NCBI GenBank assembly: GCA_934047225.1
Contig: CAKOHE010000018.1
Span: forward strand, 372,001 to 436,000
DNA: 64,000 nucleotides
Direction: 5' to 3'
Source of the DNA: Ypsolopha sequella
Lineage: Eukaryota; Arthropoda; Insecta; Lepidoptera; Ypsolophidae
A program made the translations under genes and the position numbers. Of this stretch, positions 22,818-31,892 are shown piece after piece; position 1 is the stretch's first letter; the number at the start of each line of letters is the position of its first letter. The notes below the pieces were generated by a model. The model was not told the origin of the DNA, made no database searches, and saw only the letters and a program-made list of their open reading frames with translations.

Positions 22818-23139
22818 TATAGATTTTGCCGACAGTTACGTCATTTCGTCGTATATCTTCGCTTGATTGGATGCTTTCAATATCGAGTCGTTGGTGTGAT
22901 GAGTAAAAGCACTAAGCTGTAGTAATGAGTTAGGGTTCGAAGCCACTCGTCAGAAGATTTTCGTTTTTTGCTATTTTTTGTTGGTGTTAGGTTTACGAAA
23001 CTCTTTTAACAAAAAGTCAAAAAGTAGGTGCGACGACGAGCGAAGAGAGGAGGAGCGTGTTAGTTTTAAGGCCCTGCTGCCCATGGGACAACACAATCCT
23101 ATTAAGGTTAAACGTCAGTCGCTTAGGGCAAAGTGCATA

Positions 23140-23640
23140 ACTTAACTTTGTTATTCTGGTTAAAAGATAAAAAAAATAAAAGCATGTTACATAGGTGAAA
23201 CAAAAGTTTGATGGTTTCTGAGATATTAAAAAAAAAAAAAATTGAAAACTTCTTCCCGTCCATAGTTTTTTTGCTGTCATTACTTTATTTTTACAATAGT
23301 TGTTACTTAAATTAGTTTGTCATTCCACGCCATTTTTTTTTCATGACAATAGGCCAAAGTTTAAATATTTTTTCAAGTTTACACAAAAACTGAAAATGAA
23401 GTCCTGCCATTTAGATTTCGTGTAATTATTCGATAATATTTGGTACTCAATACATGACAGGTCATTTCCAAATAATATTTGTAAAAAAAATAATGCCTAA
23501 ACTGAAAAATAAAGTAGTGACAGCCAAAAAGCTAGGGACGGAAAGAAGTTTTCATATTTTTTTAAAATGTTAAATACCTCAGAAACCATCAAACTGCTAT
23601 TTTTAAAAACACTGTATGAGTCATACTAACATAACCTTAA
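23140..23640. mobile_element. Foldback MITE next to the terminal exon
   Basis: Arm 23205-23295 (TTTGATGGTTTCTGAGATAT, then CTTCTTCCCGTCCATAG and GACAGC-like blocks) is inverted at 23503-23600. Weaker pairing extends outward to about 23140 and 23640. The element ends about 50 bases before the last exon's acceptor. Confidence 0.75.
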
Positions 23641-23688
23641 AGGATTCTTGCTTTTGCTTTGATTGAAACATTAAATATTTATTTGCAG

Positions 23689-23808
23689 GCCATATCTCTG
23701 TCACAATTGAGGGGCGAAGTAAAGAAAAAGGAGAACACTTTCTTTAGAACAAAAAGGCCAGAAAATAAATTGAAGAAATTCAAAGGAATTCCCGATTCAA
23801 ACCTTTAG
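23689..23808 (+). CDS. Coiled-coil protein gene, terminal exon
   Basis: Acceptor ATTTGCAG, 39 codons then TAG at 23806-23808. The product (AISLSQLRGEVKKKENTFFR then a Lys-rich end, IPDSNL) is strongly basic. AATAAA-like sequences follow within 20 bases of the stop, fitting a polyadenylation site. Phase 0 fits exon 7; a further small exon inside the 10.6-kb intron cannot be excluded. 23809-24002 is 3' flank. Confidence 0.75.
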   Translation, partial: AISLSQLRGEVKKKENTFFRTKRPENKLKKFKGIPDSNL

Positions 23809-24002
23809 ATAAAAATAAAAAAAAAGGTCTAATGTAATATTCCGATAGTTTATAATAAGTAGCCACTAAACATAATAATACATTGATTATTTTAACTACT
23901 CGGTTTTTCTTGGCGTTTTATTGTACCACTGTTAAAGTAGTATAAGTTGTGATTTTTTGTTGATGTATTCTAAGTTTCAGATTAAAATTGAATGTTGATT
24001 AT

Positions 24003-24397
24003 TGTTTGATTGAAGTTGATTATTGTTATGAAGTTGAAGTACAAAATTATTACTTTTTGTTGTACACATAATCATAAATTATACATAAAATATATTTTAT
24101 GAAATTGTTACGGTTATTGTAAAACATGATAATGTGTTTAACGAATGACTGTGTTCTTGCCACAAGGTGACTGATAGTTTGTTTAAATTGATTAAAACAA
24201 ACTATCACCCACCTTGTGACAAAAACACAGGAATACTTATCATAATTAAACACAACATACATTATTCATACATACATATCATTATCATGTTTTACAATAA
24301 CCGTAACAATTTCAAAAAATATATTTTACGATTAGTTTGTTTATGTGTGCAACAAAAAATAATAATTTTGTACTTCAACTTTATAACAATAATTAAC
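24003..24397. mobile_element. Foldback MITE, nearly full-length hairpin
   Basis: The arms 24003-24185 and 24195-24397 pair almost along their whole length: GAAGTTGAAGTACAAAATTA against its inverse near 24365-24385, TGTTACGGTTATTGTAAAAC against 24285-24310, and ACTATCA-CACCTTGTG-type blocks at the centre. No ORF. It sits 200 bp past the coiled-coil gene's stop. Confidence 0.85.
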
Positions 24398-24729
24398 TTT
24401 AATTTTTTGCGGCTGCGTTCCGTAATTGAAGTTTGTTACGAATATCTACTAAATAAATAAATTAAAAACTATTTATTTATTATTATTCATCTTGAAAATT
24501 CTAAAAAGTCTGAAAGTTCTAGAATAAATTACCGTGAAGACATTTCTTCTTTTTCTTACAATTATAGATTCTTACAACGATATTACGAGAAATTACACAA
24601 CACTCAAAAACTTGCTCCTTGCTAAAAAGTTTACAAATAATGGAATTCGGGTACACCCAAATACAGACCCTTAATGATAATCGCATCTGCATTACATCGT
24701 TGCTGTGAAACAACTAATCCTCGAATATC

Positions 24730-24882
24730 GTGATGTGACATATCGGGAGACAGAGGCGTTATTAGGCATTTTATGGAAAACCTTTCAGAAGATCTTGCAT
24801 GAGGCGCTTGGTGTGAGAAAGCTAGTTTCCCGTTGGATCCCGCATTTACTTACCGACTACCATAAGGCTCAGATGGCGTAAG
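24730..24882 (+). pseudogene. mariner transposase relic
   Basis: KILHEALGVRKLVSRWIPHL then LTDYHKAQMA (24791-24880) is the conserved mariner segment before the first catalytic Asp. Upstream codons to 24730 are out of frame; nothing of the catalytic triad remains. It differs from the mariner at 15199. 24398-24729 and 24883-25009 show nothing else. Confidence 0.6.
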
Positions 24883-25009
24883 AAAACTCTTATTCAAAAA
24901 ATTCAAAAATTCAAAATTCTAAACAACGCTGTGACTAAGCAATTGTATTAATCCTAATTCTTTCAATTGTTTTGATATTCAAGTGTGTGTCGTTGTCATT
25001 TGACAACAA

Positions 25010-25505
25010 GGCGCCTCTTCATAGCCTCATCCGAAAATTACTTTATTGATACAATTATATATCTTAAACGGTATGTTTAAAAATTATGAAAAAAAAATGT
25101 AATTGTTAGTTAAACTATAAAAAACAACTTTATTTTAGGAAATTATTCTCTCGTAACGGAAACAGCATGAAAATATTGTTTAAAGTCAATTTTGTTTTTA
25201 GACTAAAATTGAAATTGGATATTTATTTGAAACCACTGATGGTATTTGTATGGTTCTTACACTAAAATACAAGGAAAATATTGCTTAGAAAAATTATTTA
25301 TGGTATTTTTTTTACGACTTCCATGTGAAAAGTTTCATTTTTTACTTTTTTGCGCTATCCGGAGACCCAGCGACGACGCGACGTCGCGTCGGTCGTTATG
25401 CAATGCGCGCTGTTATGAACGTTGAATAGTAGAATCTGTCGATATTTGTACCGACACAGGTCGACTCAAGATCGTTGGGGGCTACCTGCCTCTAGCTTTG
25501 CGTAC
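25010..25505 (+). repeat. Interspersed repeat C, longest copy
   Basis: GGCGCCTCTTCATAGCCTCA at the left, AAACCACTGATGGTA and GCGCTATCCGGAGACCCAGC inside, GGTCGACTCAAGATCG and GGGGGCTACCTGCC at the right. Copies at 2240-2470 and 7862-8290. Non-coding; about 0.5 kb unit. Confidence 0.65.
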
Positions 25506-25518
25506 ATATTGTCCGAGG

Positions 25519-25735
25519 CAGTGTTGCCAGACATACTGTATGTACAGTAGATTTACTGTTATTTAACACGATCTACTGTACACTGTAGCACTTAATAAAA
25601 TACACTGTAATTTTCTAATGCCAAAAGTCACATATCTACGTTTTTTGAAAATGGCGAAAAATATGAAAATTAATGAATTCTGCTGTAATTTGGTCCCGAA
25701 CACTGTAATATCAGTTTCCTCATCTGGCAACACTG
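25519..25735. mobile_element. hAT-type MITE with 8-bp target duplication
   Basis: 217 bp, termini CAGTGTTGCCAGA and TCTGGCAACACTG, perfect 13-bp inverted repeats. GTCCGAGG is duplicated on both sides (25511-25518, 25736-25743); an 8-bp duplication is the hAT signature. The first ten bases equal those of the large hAT at 58144, so it may be mobilised by a related transposase. No ORF. 25736-26094 holds no gene I can support. Confidence 0.9.
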
Positions 25736-26094
25736 GTCCGAGGCAACGAGAAACCCAGATGTAAATTCCTCCAATGGTCGCACATCCAAGGCCTGAAAGT
25801 CACAATACGAGCATTGTGTAACCATAGATCGATGATCATGCGATGATATGCTGCTACAGGGCGCACAAACAAAATTCGTTCTTCCTAAAGCCCATTTTTG
25901 ATGCTTGTCGGAAAGATAAAAACAAAATAAACCATAGGTATTTTATAAAAATGCGTTTATTTATCCAACATAAAGATATTACGTTTTGAATTAGGTACCC
26001 CACCTGTAGAATTTCTTCAGTTACAGCACAGCGGTCTGTGATCACGATCTTGCTCAGAAGAGCAATAGATTCTTTGATTTTGCCAGTCCATCTA

Positions 26095-26246
26095 TCAGCC
26101 CGTATTCGTCCACTGCTGGACATAGGCCTCCCCCATATTACGCCACTCTTGGCGGTCCTCAGTCATCCTCATCCAGCCGCCACCCGCATCGACGTCCTTC
26201 AGATCGTCAGTCCAGCGGGCACGAGGGCGGCCTACGCTGATTTTGC
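26095..26246 (-). pseudogene. RTE-type LINE C-terminus
   Basis: Minus strand, about 50 codons to TGA: GRPRARWTDDLKDVDAG, then EDRQEWRNMGEAYVQQWT. This RPxxRWxDDL...W.xxAxxR..WR..GEAYVQQW end is standard for insect RTE-clade LINE proteins. 5'-truncated; tail lost. Confidence 0.75.
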
Positions 26247-26398
26247 CGGTAGTGTATGATTGATCATATTAAAATCAATTGAGTATTAATAATTCTACTG
26301 GTTAACTACTTACTTAAAATAAAGTTTTAAAACTAGAAAAGGACACAAATGGACTCATAAACATAAACATTATCCTAAAATAAATTTTAATTATCGCC

Positions 26399-26626
26399 TT
26401 ATTTTTGTGACGTGATCGGGTCTTTACTGGTCAAAGACATATTCGACTCTGCCGACAATTCGCTTCTTGCCGAATGTTCTCTTTTGGAATCTTCGGTTTG
26501 CTTGGGAGCACTGACTGGGTCATAATCAGTTTTTGCGTCTATGGAACTCTGGCTGGTTGACTGTTTAATAATTTTGTCTTTTTTTTTTTGCATCGTGGGC
26601 GCTGATCTTTGGCTCGTAACTGATCT
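26399..26626 (-). CDS. Candidate terminal exon, minus-strand gene, unidentified
   Basis: After acceptor TTACCCACAG (minus strand) 75 codons stay open to TAA at 26399-26401: RSVTSQRSAPTMQKKKDK, then a Ser/Lys/Glu-rich disordered stretch ending SKDPITSQK. Composition looks like a hydrophilic protein tail. Splice phase does not match the exon candidate at 27589, so another exon or a wrong model is possible. No domain recognised; 26627-27588 shows nothing else. Confidence 0.35.
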   Translation of the reverse strand, partial: RSVTSQRSAPTMQKKKDKIIKQSTSQSSIDAKTDYDPVSAPKQTEDSKREHSARSELSAESNMSLTSKDPITSQK

Positions 26627-27588
26627 CTGTGGGTAAGAACATGATTATAAATATATAAGCATATGAAAATAACAATTGTCAGTAATTACAGGAAGATCTA
26701 AACCAGAGATGGGGAAATATACGCGGGCCAATATTTGCAAACAGCATCTATGGGGGATTTTTGGCTATAATATATTTAATTATTTATTGAAATGCAAATA
26801 TTTTTATTTTCCGCAGTAAAACTTCTTAGGATAGAATTTATATTATAGGTTTCAACAGCATTAAAAGATCTCTTATTTAAAAAAATACAGGTGCTTCTTT
26901 TTTGTGTATTTCATGAAATACACGGAAAATTTTAATAAATTTCTATATAATCTAGGGTTTCGAAATTGGAAAACATGTTTGGATAAATTTTACTCGATAG
27001 AAATAATTGTTGAAATGAGATCTTCAAACACACTTATTCTCCTCGTTTGACGAATAGGAGCCATATACAGAACTCAAACATATTTTATTAGGTGTGTTTC
27101 AACAGTATCTAGAGATTTGATATTTTAAATTTTGCTAGCTATTTTAGTTTTTTTTATAAACATTATAAAACTTAAATTTTTCGCCTTCCCCCTGATTCCG
27201 CCCCTCTCGCACTGAGCGTGTTTTCGCTTGCAGTGACAGTAACAAAAATAAAATTCGCATAGCCTCTTAACTCACCGAGCGCGAAATGAAAAAAATCAAT
27301 CATTTTCCGTGAGTCTTATACGAGTAGTTTGCTTTTCTGTTAATTACCGTAAACAGTATGGACGAATGTGACACAAATATATGAATAATTTTGCAAGTAA
27401 GAGTAGCCATTGCTTTTTGTCCAAATTTTTTTCTGTACGGCTTTAAGGGGTCAAAACTTTTTTTTTTAACTTATATGAGGGCCCCCTTGAATGAGGCCAC
27501 TGGTTAAATAACAGATTAAAAAATTCAAGAAGCACAGTGGTAGCCTTATCGTTTCTATCGTAGCTAAAAGACACTTCGTATTTCTTAC

Positions 27589-27702
27589 CTTTAATATCTT
27601 CCACCACCTCTTTAACGTTGATGCTGTTAATGACATCAGTTGTTAAAGGTATTTTTTCTTCTACCAAGGAGTTCACAAGACATGCCTTTGTTTCTGCCGT
27701 TT
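27589..27702 (-). CDS. Candidate internal exon, minus strand
   Basis: Between acceptor TTGTTGCAG and donor AAAG|GTAAGA on the minus strand, 114 nt: TAETKACLVNSLVEEKIPLT then VINSINVKEVVEDIK. It looks like real soluble protein, family unknown. The frame stays open past the donor, so it may instead be part of a longer relic. Confidence 0.35.
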
Positions 27703-27742
27703 CTGCAACAATTTGTATGCCTCAGATTAGCTAATACCTTAC

Positions 27743-27935
27743 TTGGTGCATAGGTTTCATGTATTTCATGAAATCAATGTAATTCCAAATGAAGGGTAAG
27801 CGGGAAGAGGGATCATAGTCAACAGAAGGTAAATTTGAAATAAGTAGAAAAAACTTGCTTAGTAAGACACGATTAAATATATAAATCCCGGGGGGGTGTG
27901 CCGAAGGTGTTTTCAAGTATGAACTGTGGCAGTTT
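27743..27935 (-). CDS. Candidate internal exon, minus strand
   Basis: Acceptor TTTCTGTGTAG and donor CAA|GTAAGG on the minus strand; the open frame reads CHSSYLKTPSAHPPGIYIFN through SKFFLLISNLPSVDYDPSSR to FMKYMKPMHQ. It contains a hydrophobic run and looks protein-coding, unidentified. Could belong with 27589 and 26399 in one gene, but phases do not join cleanly. 27936-28899 is AT-rich and without a supported gene. Confidence 0.3.
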
Positions 27936-28899
27936 CTACACAGAAACAAAGTAAAACCTACCATTTTCTTTGATTAATGATTGGAAAGCGACGATAGGAC
28001 CTAAGAAGAAGGCCGCCCACTCAGAACGTGGGAGAGTAAAAGCAAAATCTACGGAAGTCGGTAACGGACGAATGACTGATGCTACGCAACTGCCTTGTAA
28101 CCACTCTCTCGGTCTTGGTACAAATAGTCACAGATGGCGTTCCAGTTGCGGCTTTTCAAAGCATTGATGAGGAAGATTCTATTTCTATGTGCGCGGGCGC
28201 GGAGACATATTATTATTCTTTATTGTACACAGAAAATAAACATTTACAAACATACCATAAACAAGATTATGTTTATTTTGCGAAATCCATCGCTATGAAT
28301 ACTCTACCTTTCAGAAATAAAAGGTCTTAAGTGGAAAGAAAACATTTTTTATTTGGTAATTTTTGAAATATCGACGTGTTTTACTTGAAAAAAATTAATC
28401 ATTTTCGACCCCTAGTTGATAGGCATTATTTGTTGGAAATGACCTCTAGTATCCCTTTTAAGGAATAGGTCGAATTTTTAAGCACCCTGTATACATACAG
28501 AATGTTCATTTGGTCTACAACTTGCGTCACATGAATAAAAATATATTTATATTAATTCTTATTGCACACAGAAAACTTAATTTTAAATTACACGATAAAA
28601 GTTATGTACAATGGCGTGCTTATCTGAATAATGAGATTTCTTCCAATAAACCAAATACGGATATTTGATATAAATAAGATATTCATATTGTGCACGATAA
28701 TACTTATACAGAAAAAAGATTAAATAAATAGTAGATACCTAATAGTTAAAAATATAATAATAAACTACATAAAAATTACATGATTACATAGTACCTATAA
28801 ATAAATATAAAAATACATATTTAGTAAATAAATACATAATTAATGATATATATACATAATATAGCTACATATATGTATATATTATATATATATATTATT

Positions 28900-29117
28900 A
28901 AATTTTTTGTTGATTTTTATAGCCATATTTAAGAAGTCTGTTTTGAAATAATTAGGGCATGTATCCAATTATAAAATCGTATGAAATTGTGTTGGTTTTA
29001 CCACCTTAAATACTGTATTAAATTCTAATTGATCAATGTTATAAAATTAGATTAACTAATTTAATTACTTGTATGTTATATGGAAATAAATGGCTTTATT
29101 ATTATTATTATTATTAT
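28900..29117 (+). repeat. LINE 3' tail plus TTA microsatellite
   Basis: GGAAATAAATGGC then (TTA)n to 29117 is the 3' end of a + strand non-LTR element whose coding part is not visible. The microsatellite is the landing site of the minus-strand LINE that follows. Confidence 0.5.
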
Positions 29118-29639
29118 TTCGAGAATTTTTGATCTCGTCTCTCCCTCTTGGCCGAAAGAATTTAAAGAGAGAGAGACGGTACATCCCTCGGCAGAAGCAC
29201 AGTCGACCGAGGTTCAGAGCCCCAGGGAAAGAAACCGGCGAACGATGCGAGCAGTATCGAGCAGAACCGCCTTCTGCATCCGCGCTGGAAGCGAACTGCC
29301 GCGGAATCCCAAACGTCTCAGGTTGGTTTCAAGACTGGTTGGTATTAACCCGTTCGCGGATAAAACAACTGGGATTATTTCGGTGGATGCCACGCCCCAC
29401 ATGTCGGTAACCTCGTGAGCCAGGTCGAGATACTTCCTTCTCTTCTCGGTTTCGGCTTTCACGAGGTTCTCATCGTGTGGGATTGTGATATCCACCAAAA
29501 ACACCCGAGACTGCGCCCGGTCCATCAACACGATATCAGGTTTATTCGTGAGAATAGTCCTATCCGTGATGACAGACCGATCCCAGTAGAGCTTGGCGCG
29601 GCCGTTTTCTAGTACTGGCGCCGGTGAGTACTTGTAATA
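29098..29639 (-). mobile_element. Dong/R4-like LINE 2, 3' part
   Basis: Minus-strand ORF (29640-29214) with TYYKYSPAPVLE, YWDRSVITD and the restriction-like endonuclease motif KPDIVLMD...VDITIP, ending LRRLGFRG...FLSLGL. PD-(D/E)-type endonuclease after the RT marks the R2/R4 group. It is the continuation of 33905-31893, separated by the CR1-like LINE at 29640-31887. Its 3' end runs into AAT repeats at 29098-29117. Confidence 0.8.
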
Positions 29640-31887
29640 AGTAATAAAGTTGCAAGAAATCGGTGCAACCAACTTTGTAAAACTTCCAAACGCCGATATA
29701 TCTCCGAACAGTTGGAACTATCGTCGCCATCAGGTACTTGGAAATTTCTTAAGTCCCTAGGAGTAGGGAAATGTACAAACCACGATGAGAAAATTTCCTT
29801 GGACTTAAATTTCCTCAACAAACATTTTGCAACTGTTACCCCTCTTTCTTCAACTTACAAATCAGAAACTTTGCTTTTTTTACATAATTTACCAGCCCTA
29901 AATAAAAAAACCTTTCAACTTCGAACCAGTTTGCAGGGAAGAGATCAAAAAAATTATACTATCTTTAAAATCGAACGCCGTCGGCGGCGATGACATAGGT
30001 CGCATCATGGTTACATATTTGCTTGATATCCTTATTCCACCCATTACTCACATTGTCAATTTCTCTCTTGTTTCTGGTATATTTCCCGACATGTGGCGCA
30101 TGGCGCATATTATTCCACTTGCTAAAGTTCATGATCCTCAATCTCCAACCCAATATCGTCCGATTTCTGTACTTCCGTTTCTGTCCAAAGTCATTGAGTC
30201 CCTTGTTCATCGTCAGCTTACACATTACCTATCGACATGTAATCTTTTAAACCATTTCCAGTCTGGCTTTAGAACTGCGCATAGTACTCGTACAACTACA
30301 GCGCTCCTTAAGGTAACTGAGGATATAAGATCAGGAATGGAGAAAGGAATGGTCACTTCACTGGTTTTAGTGGACTTTAGCAACGCTTTCAATGCTGTCG
30401 ATCACGATCTCCTACTTGCTTCTCTTGATCGTTTGAATATATCTCTCCCTGCTTTAAATTGGTTTGCTTCCTACCTTCGAGGACGCCGGCAGGCCATTCG
30501 CGCTAATCGGACCCTGTCCGATTGGTGTGATTTGAATGCTGGTGTTCCTCAAGGTAGCATTCTCTCCCCCCTGTTATTTTCAATATTTATTAATTTAGCT
30601 ACTCCACACCTGAATTGCTTTTACCATCTCTATGCTGACGATCTCCAGCTTTATAGGCAGGCAAAAGTTGATGACCTCCACGACTGTATTGACCAACTTA
30701 ACGTTGATCTACAAAGCCTACAAAGCTGGTCAGAACGATTCGGTATAGCAGTAAACCCAAACAAGTGTCAGGCTATCATCGTTGGAAGTTCACGACAAAT
30801 TGTAAAAATTGACTTTAACTCGCTACCACAGTTAAAATACAACAGCTGCGAAATCAGCTATTCTTCTACCGTCAATGACCTAGGTTTAGTTATCGATCAG
30901 CATCTTAATTGGGATGCTCAAATTGAAAAAGTTTCACGAAAATTCTACGCCTCTCTTCATTCCCTTTTAACTCTGAAAAACGTACTACCCACTTCAACTA
31001 AAATTTCTCTCGCCAACTCCCTTCTTATACCTATTATTGACTATGCTGATATTTGTTATTTAGATGCTAATGCCAAGCATCTCAATAAACTCGAACGCTT
31101 ACTTAACACCTGTATCCGTTTCATATTTGGCTTGAGGAAATATGATCACGTTTCAGATTTTCGTGCAAAACTGAACTGGCTTCCCATTCGTGATCGTAGA
31201 AACTTGAGAATTGTTTGTCTTCTTTATAGTATAATTAATGATCCAAATGCACCGACATACCTCAAGTCAATGATAAAATTCATGTCTGACAATCATAATA
31301 GAATACTTCGATCCTCAAATAATCTTCTCCTTTCAACTCCCCTTCATCATTCTGGATTTCAATCCATTTCTTTTGTTGTAGTTGCAGTGCATCTCTGGAA
31401 CAAACTTCCCGAATATATCAGAAAAGCCCCCTCTCGTAACTCCTTTAAGTGTTCTGTGTACAGACACTATTTATCTCTCAGATAATTCTTCTAAACAAAC
31501 ATAGGTATGATCAGTCTCTTTCTTATTGCTCGTTCTTCGCAGTCATTATATTTATTTATTTATGTACCCATTTATCACAAATTTTATGTATTTATTGATT
31601 ATTCTTATTCATTGTTATTTATGTATTCTATAAGTAAGATATATATCTGTATACATAATAAAATTATATATATAAGTACATCATAAGTATTAAATCATAT
31701 TTAGTTTTTTTTTAGGTAAGGTTAAGTTACTTTGTCATTGTAGTTTTTAATTTCTCCTGCACGCCTACCAACTACTATTTATATTTCGTGTACTATCTTT
31801 GGGTTGACTGGTAGAGAATGCTTTATGCATTAAGTCCGCCATTTTGTACTTTTTTGTGCAATAAAGAATTTATGATGATGATGATGA
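29640..31887 (+). mobile_element. CR1-like LINE, 5'-truncated, inserted in LINE 2
   Basis: Target duplication TAATA at 29635-29639 and 31888-31892. Coding begins inside the endonuclease-RT linker (WKFLKSLGVGKC near 29740), shifts frame near 29985, and continues as a 492-codon RT frame. The 3' UTR has AATAAAG and ends in a (ATG/GAT)n tail at 31872-31887, a CR1/L2 habit. Removing it joins LINE 2 in frame. Confidence 0.85.
30007..31485 (+). CDS. CR1-like LINE reverse transcriptase (5'-truncated ORF2)
   Basis: 492 codons covering the RT and its C-terminal region. Visible motifs in order: QYRPISVLPFLSKVIE (fingers), FQSGFR, VLVDFSNAFNAVDH (palm motif A with Asp), GVPQGSILSPLLFSIFIN, LYADDLQLY (catalytic YADD near 30635), then WLPIRDRRNL and LWNKLPEYIRKA at the end. 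No endonuclease: it is lost with the 5' truncation. Homologous pieces occur in the relic at 38760-38880/43132-43400. The RT frame itself has no stop, but the copy cannot be autonomous. Confidence 0.85.
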   Translation: MVTYLLDILIPPITHIVNFSLVSGIFPDMWRMAHIIPLAKVHDPQSPTQYRPISVLPFLSKVIESLVHRQLTHYLSTCNLLNHFQSGFRTAHSTRTTTALLKVTEDIRSGMEKGMVTSLVLVDFSNAFNAVDHDLLLASLDRLNISLPALNWFASYLRGRRQAIRANRTLSDWCDLNAGVPQGSILSPLLFSIFINLATPHLNCFYHLYADDLQLYRQAKVDDLHDCIDQLNVDLQSLQSWSERFGIAVNPNKCQAIIVGSSRQIVKIDFNSLPQLKYNSCEISYSSTVNDLGLVIDQHLNWDAQIEKVSRKFYASLHSLLTLKNVLPTSTKISLANSLLIPIIDYADICYLDANAKHLNKLERLLNTCIRFIFGLRKYDHVSDFRAKLNWLPIRDRRNLRIVCLLYSIINDPNAPTYLKSMIKFMSDNHNRILRSSNNLLLSTPLHHSGFQSISFVVVAVHLWNKLPEYIRKAPSRNSFKCSVYRHYLSLR

Positions 31888-31892
31888 TAATA

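Noticed and set aside
680..23808. Naming the coiled-coil gene SYCP1 or another meiotic filament protein
   Set aside because: Only general coiled-coil composition and a basic tail are visible; no diagnostic motif, and the N-terminus is outside the window.
29080..29418. + strand ORFs of 106-112 codons
   Set aside because: Shadows of the minus-strand Dong-like LINE and of the TTA microsatellite read as poly-Ile or poly-Leu.
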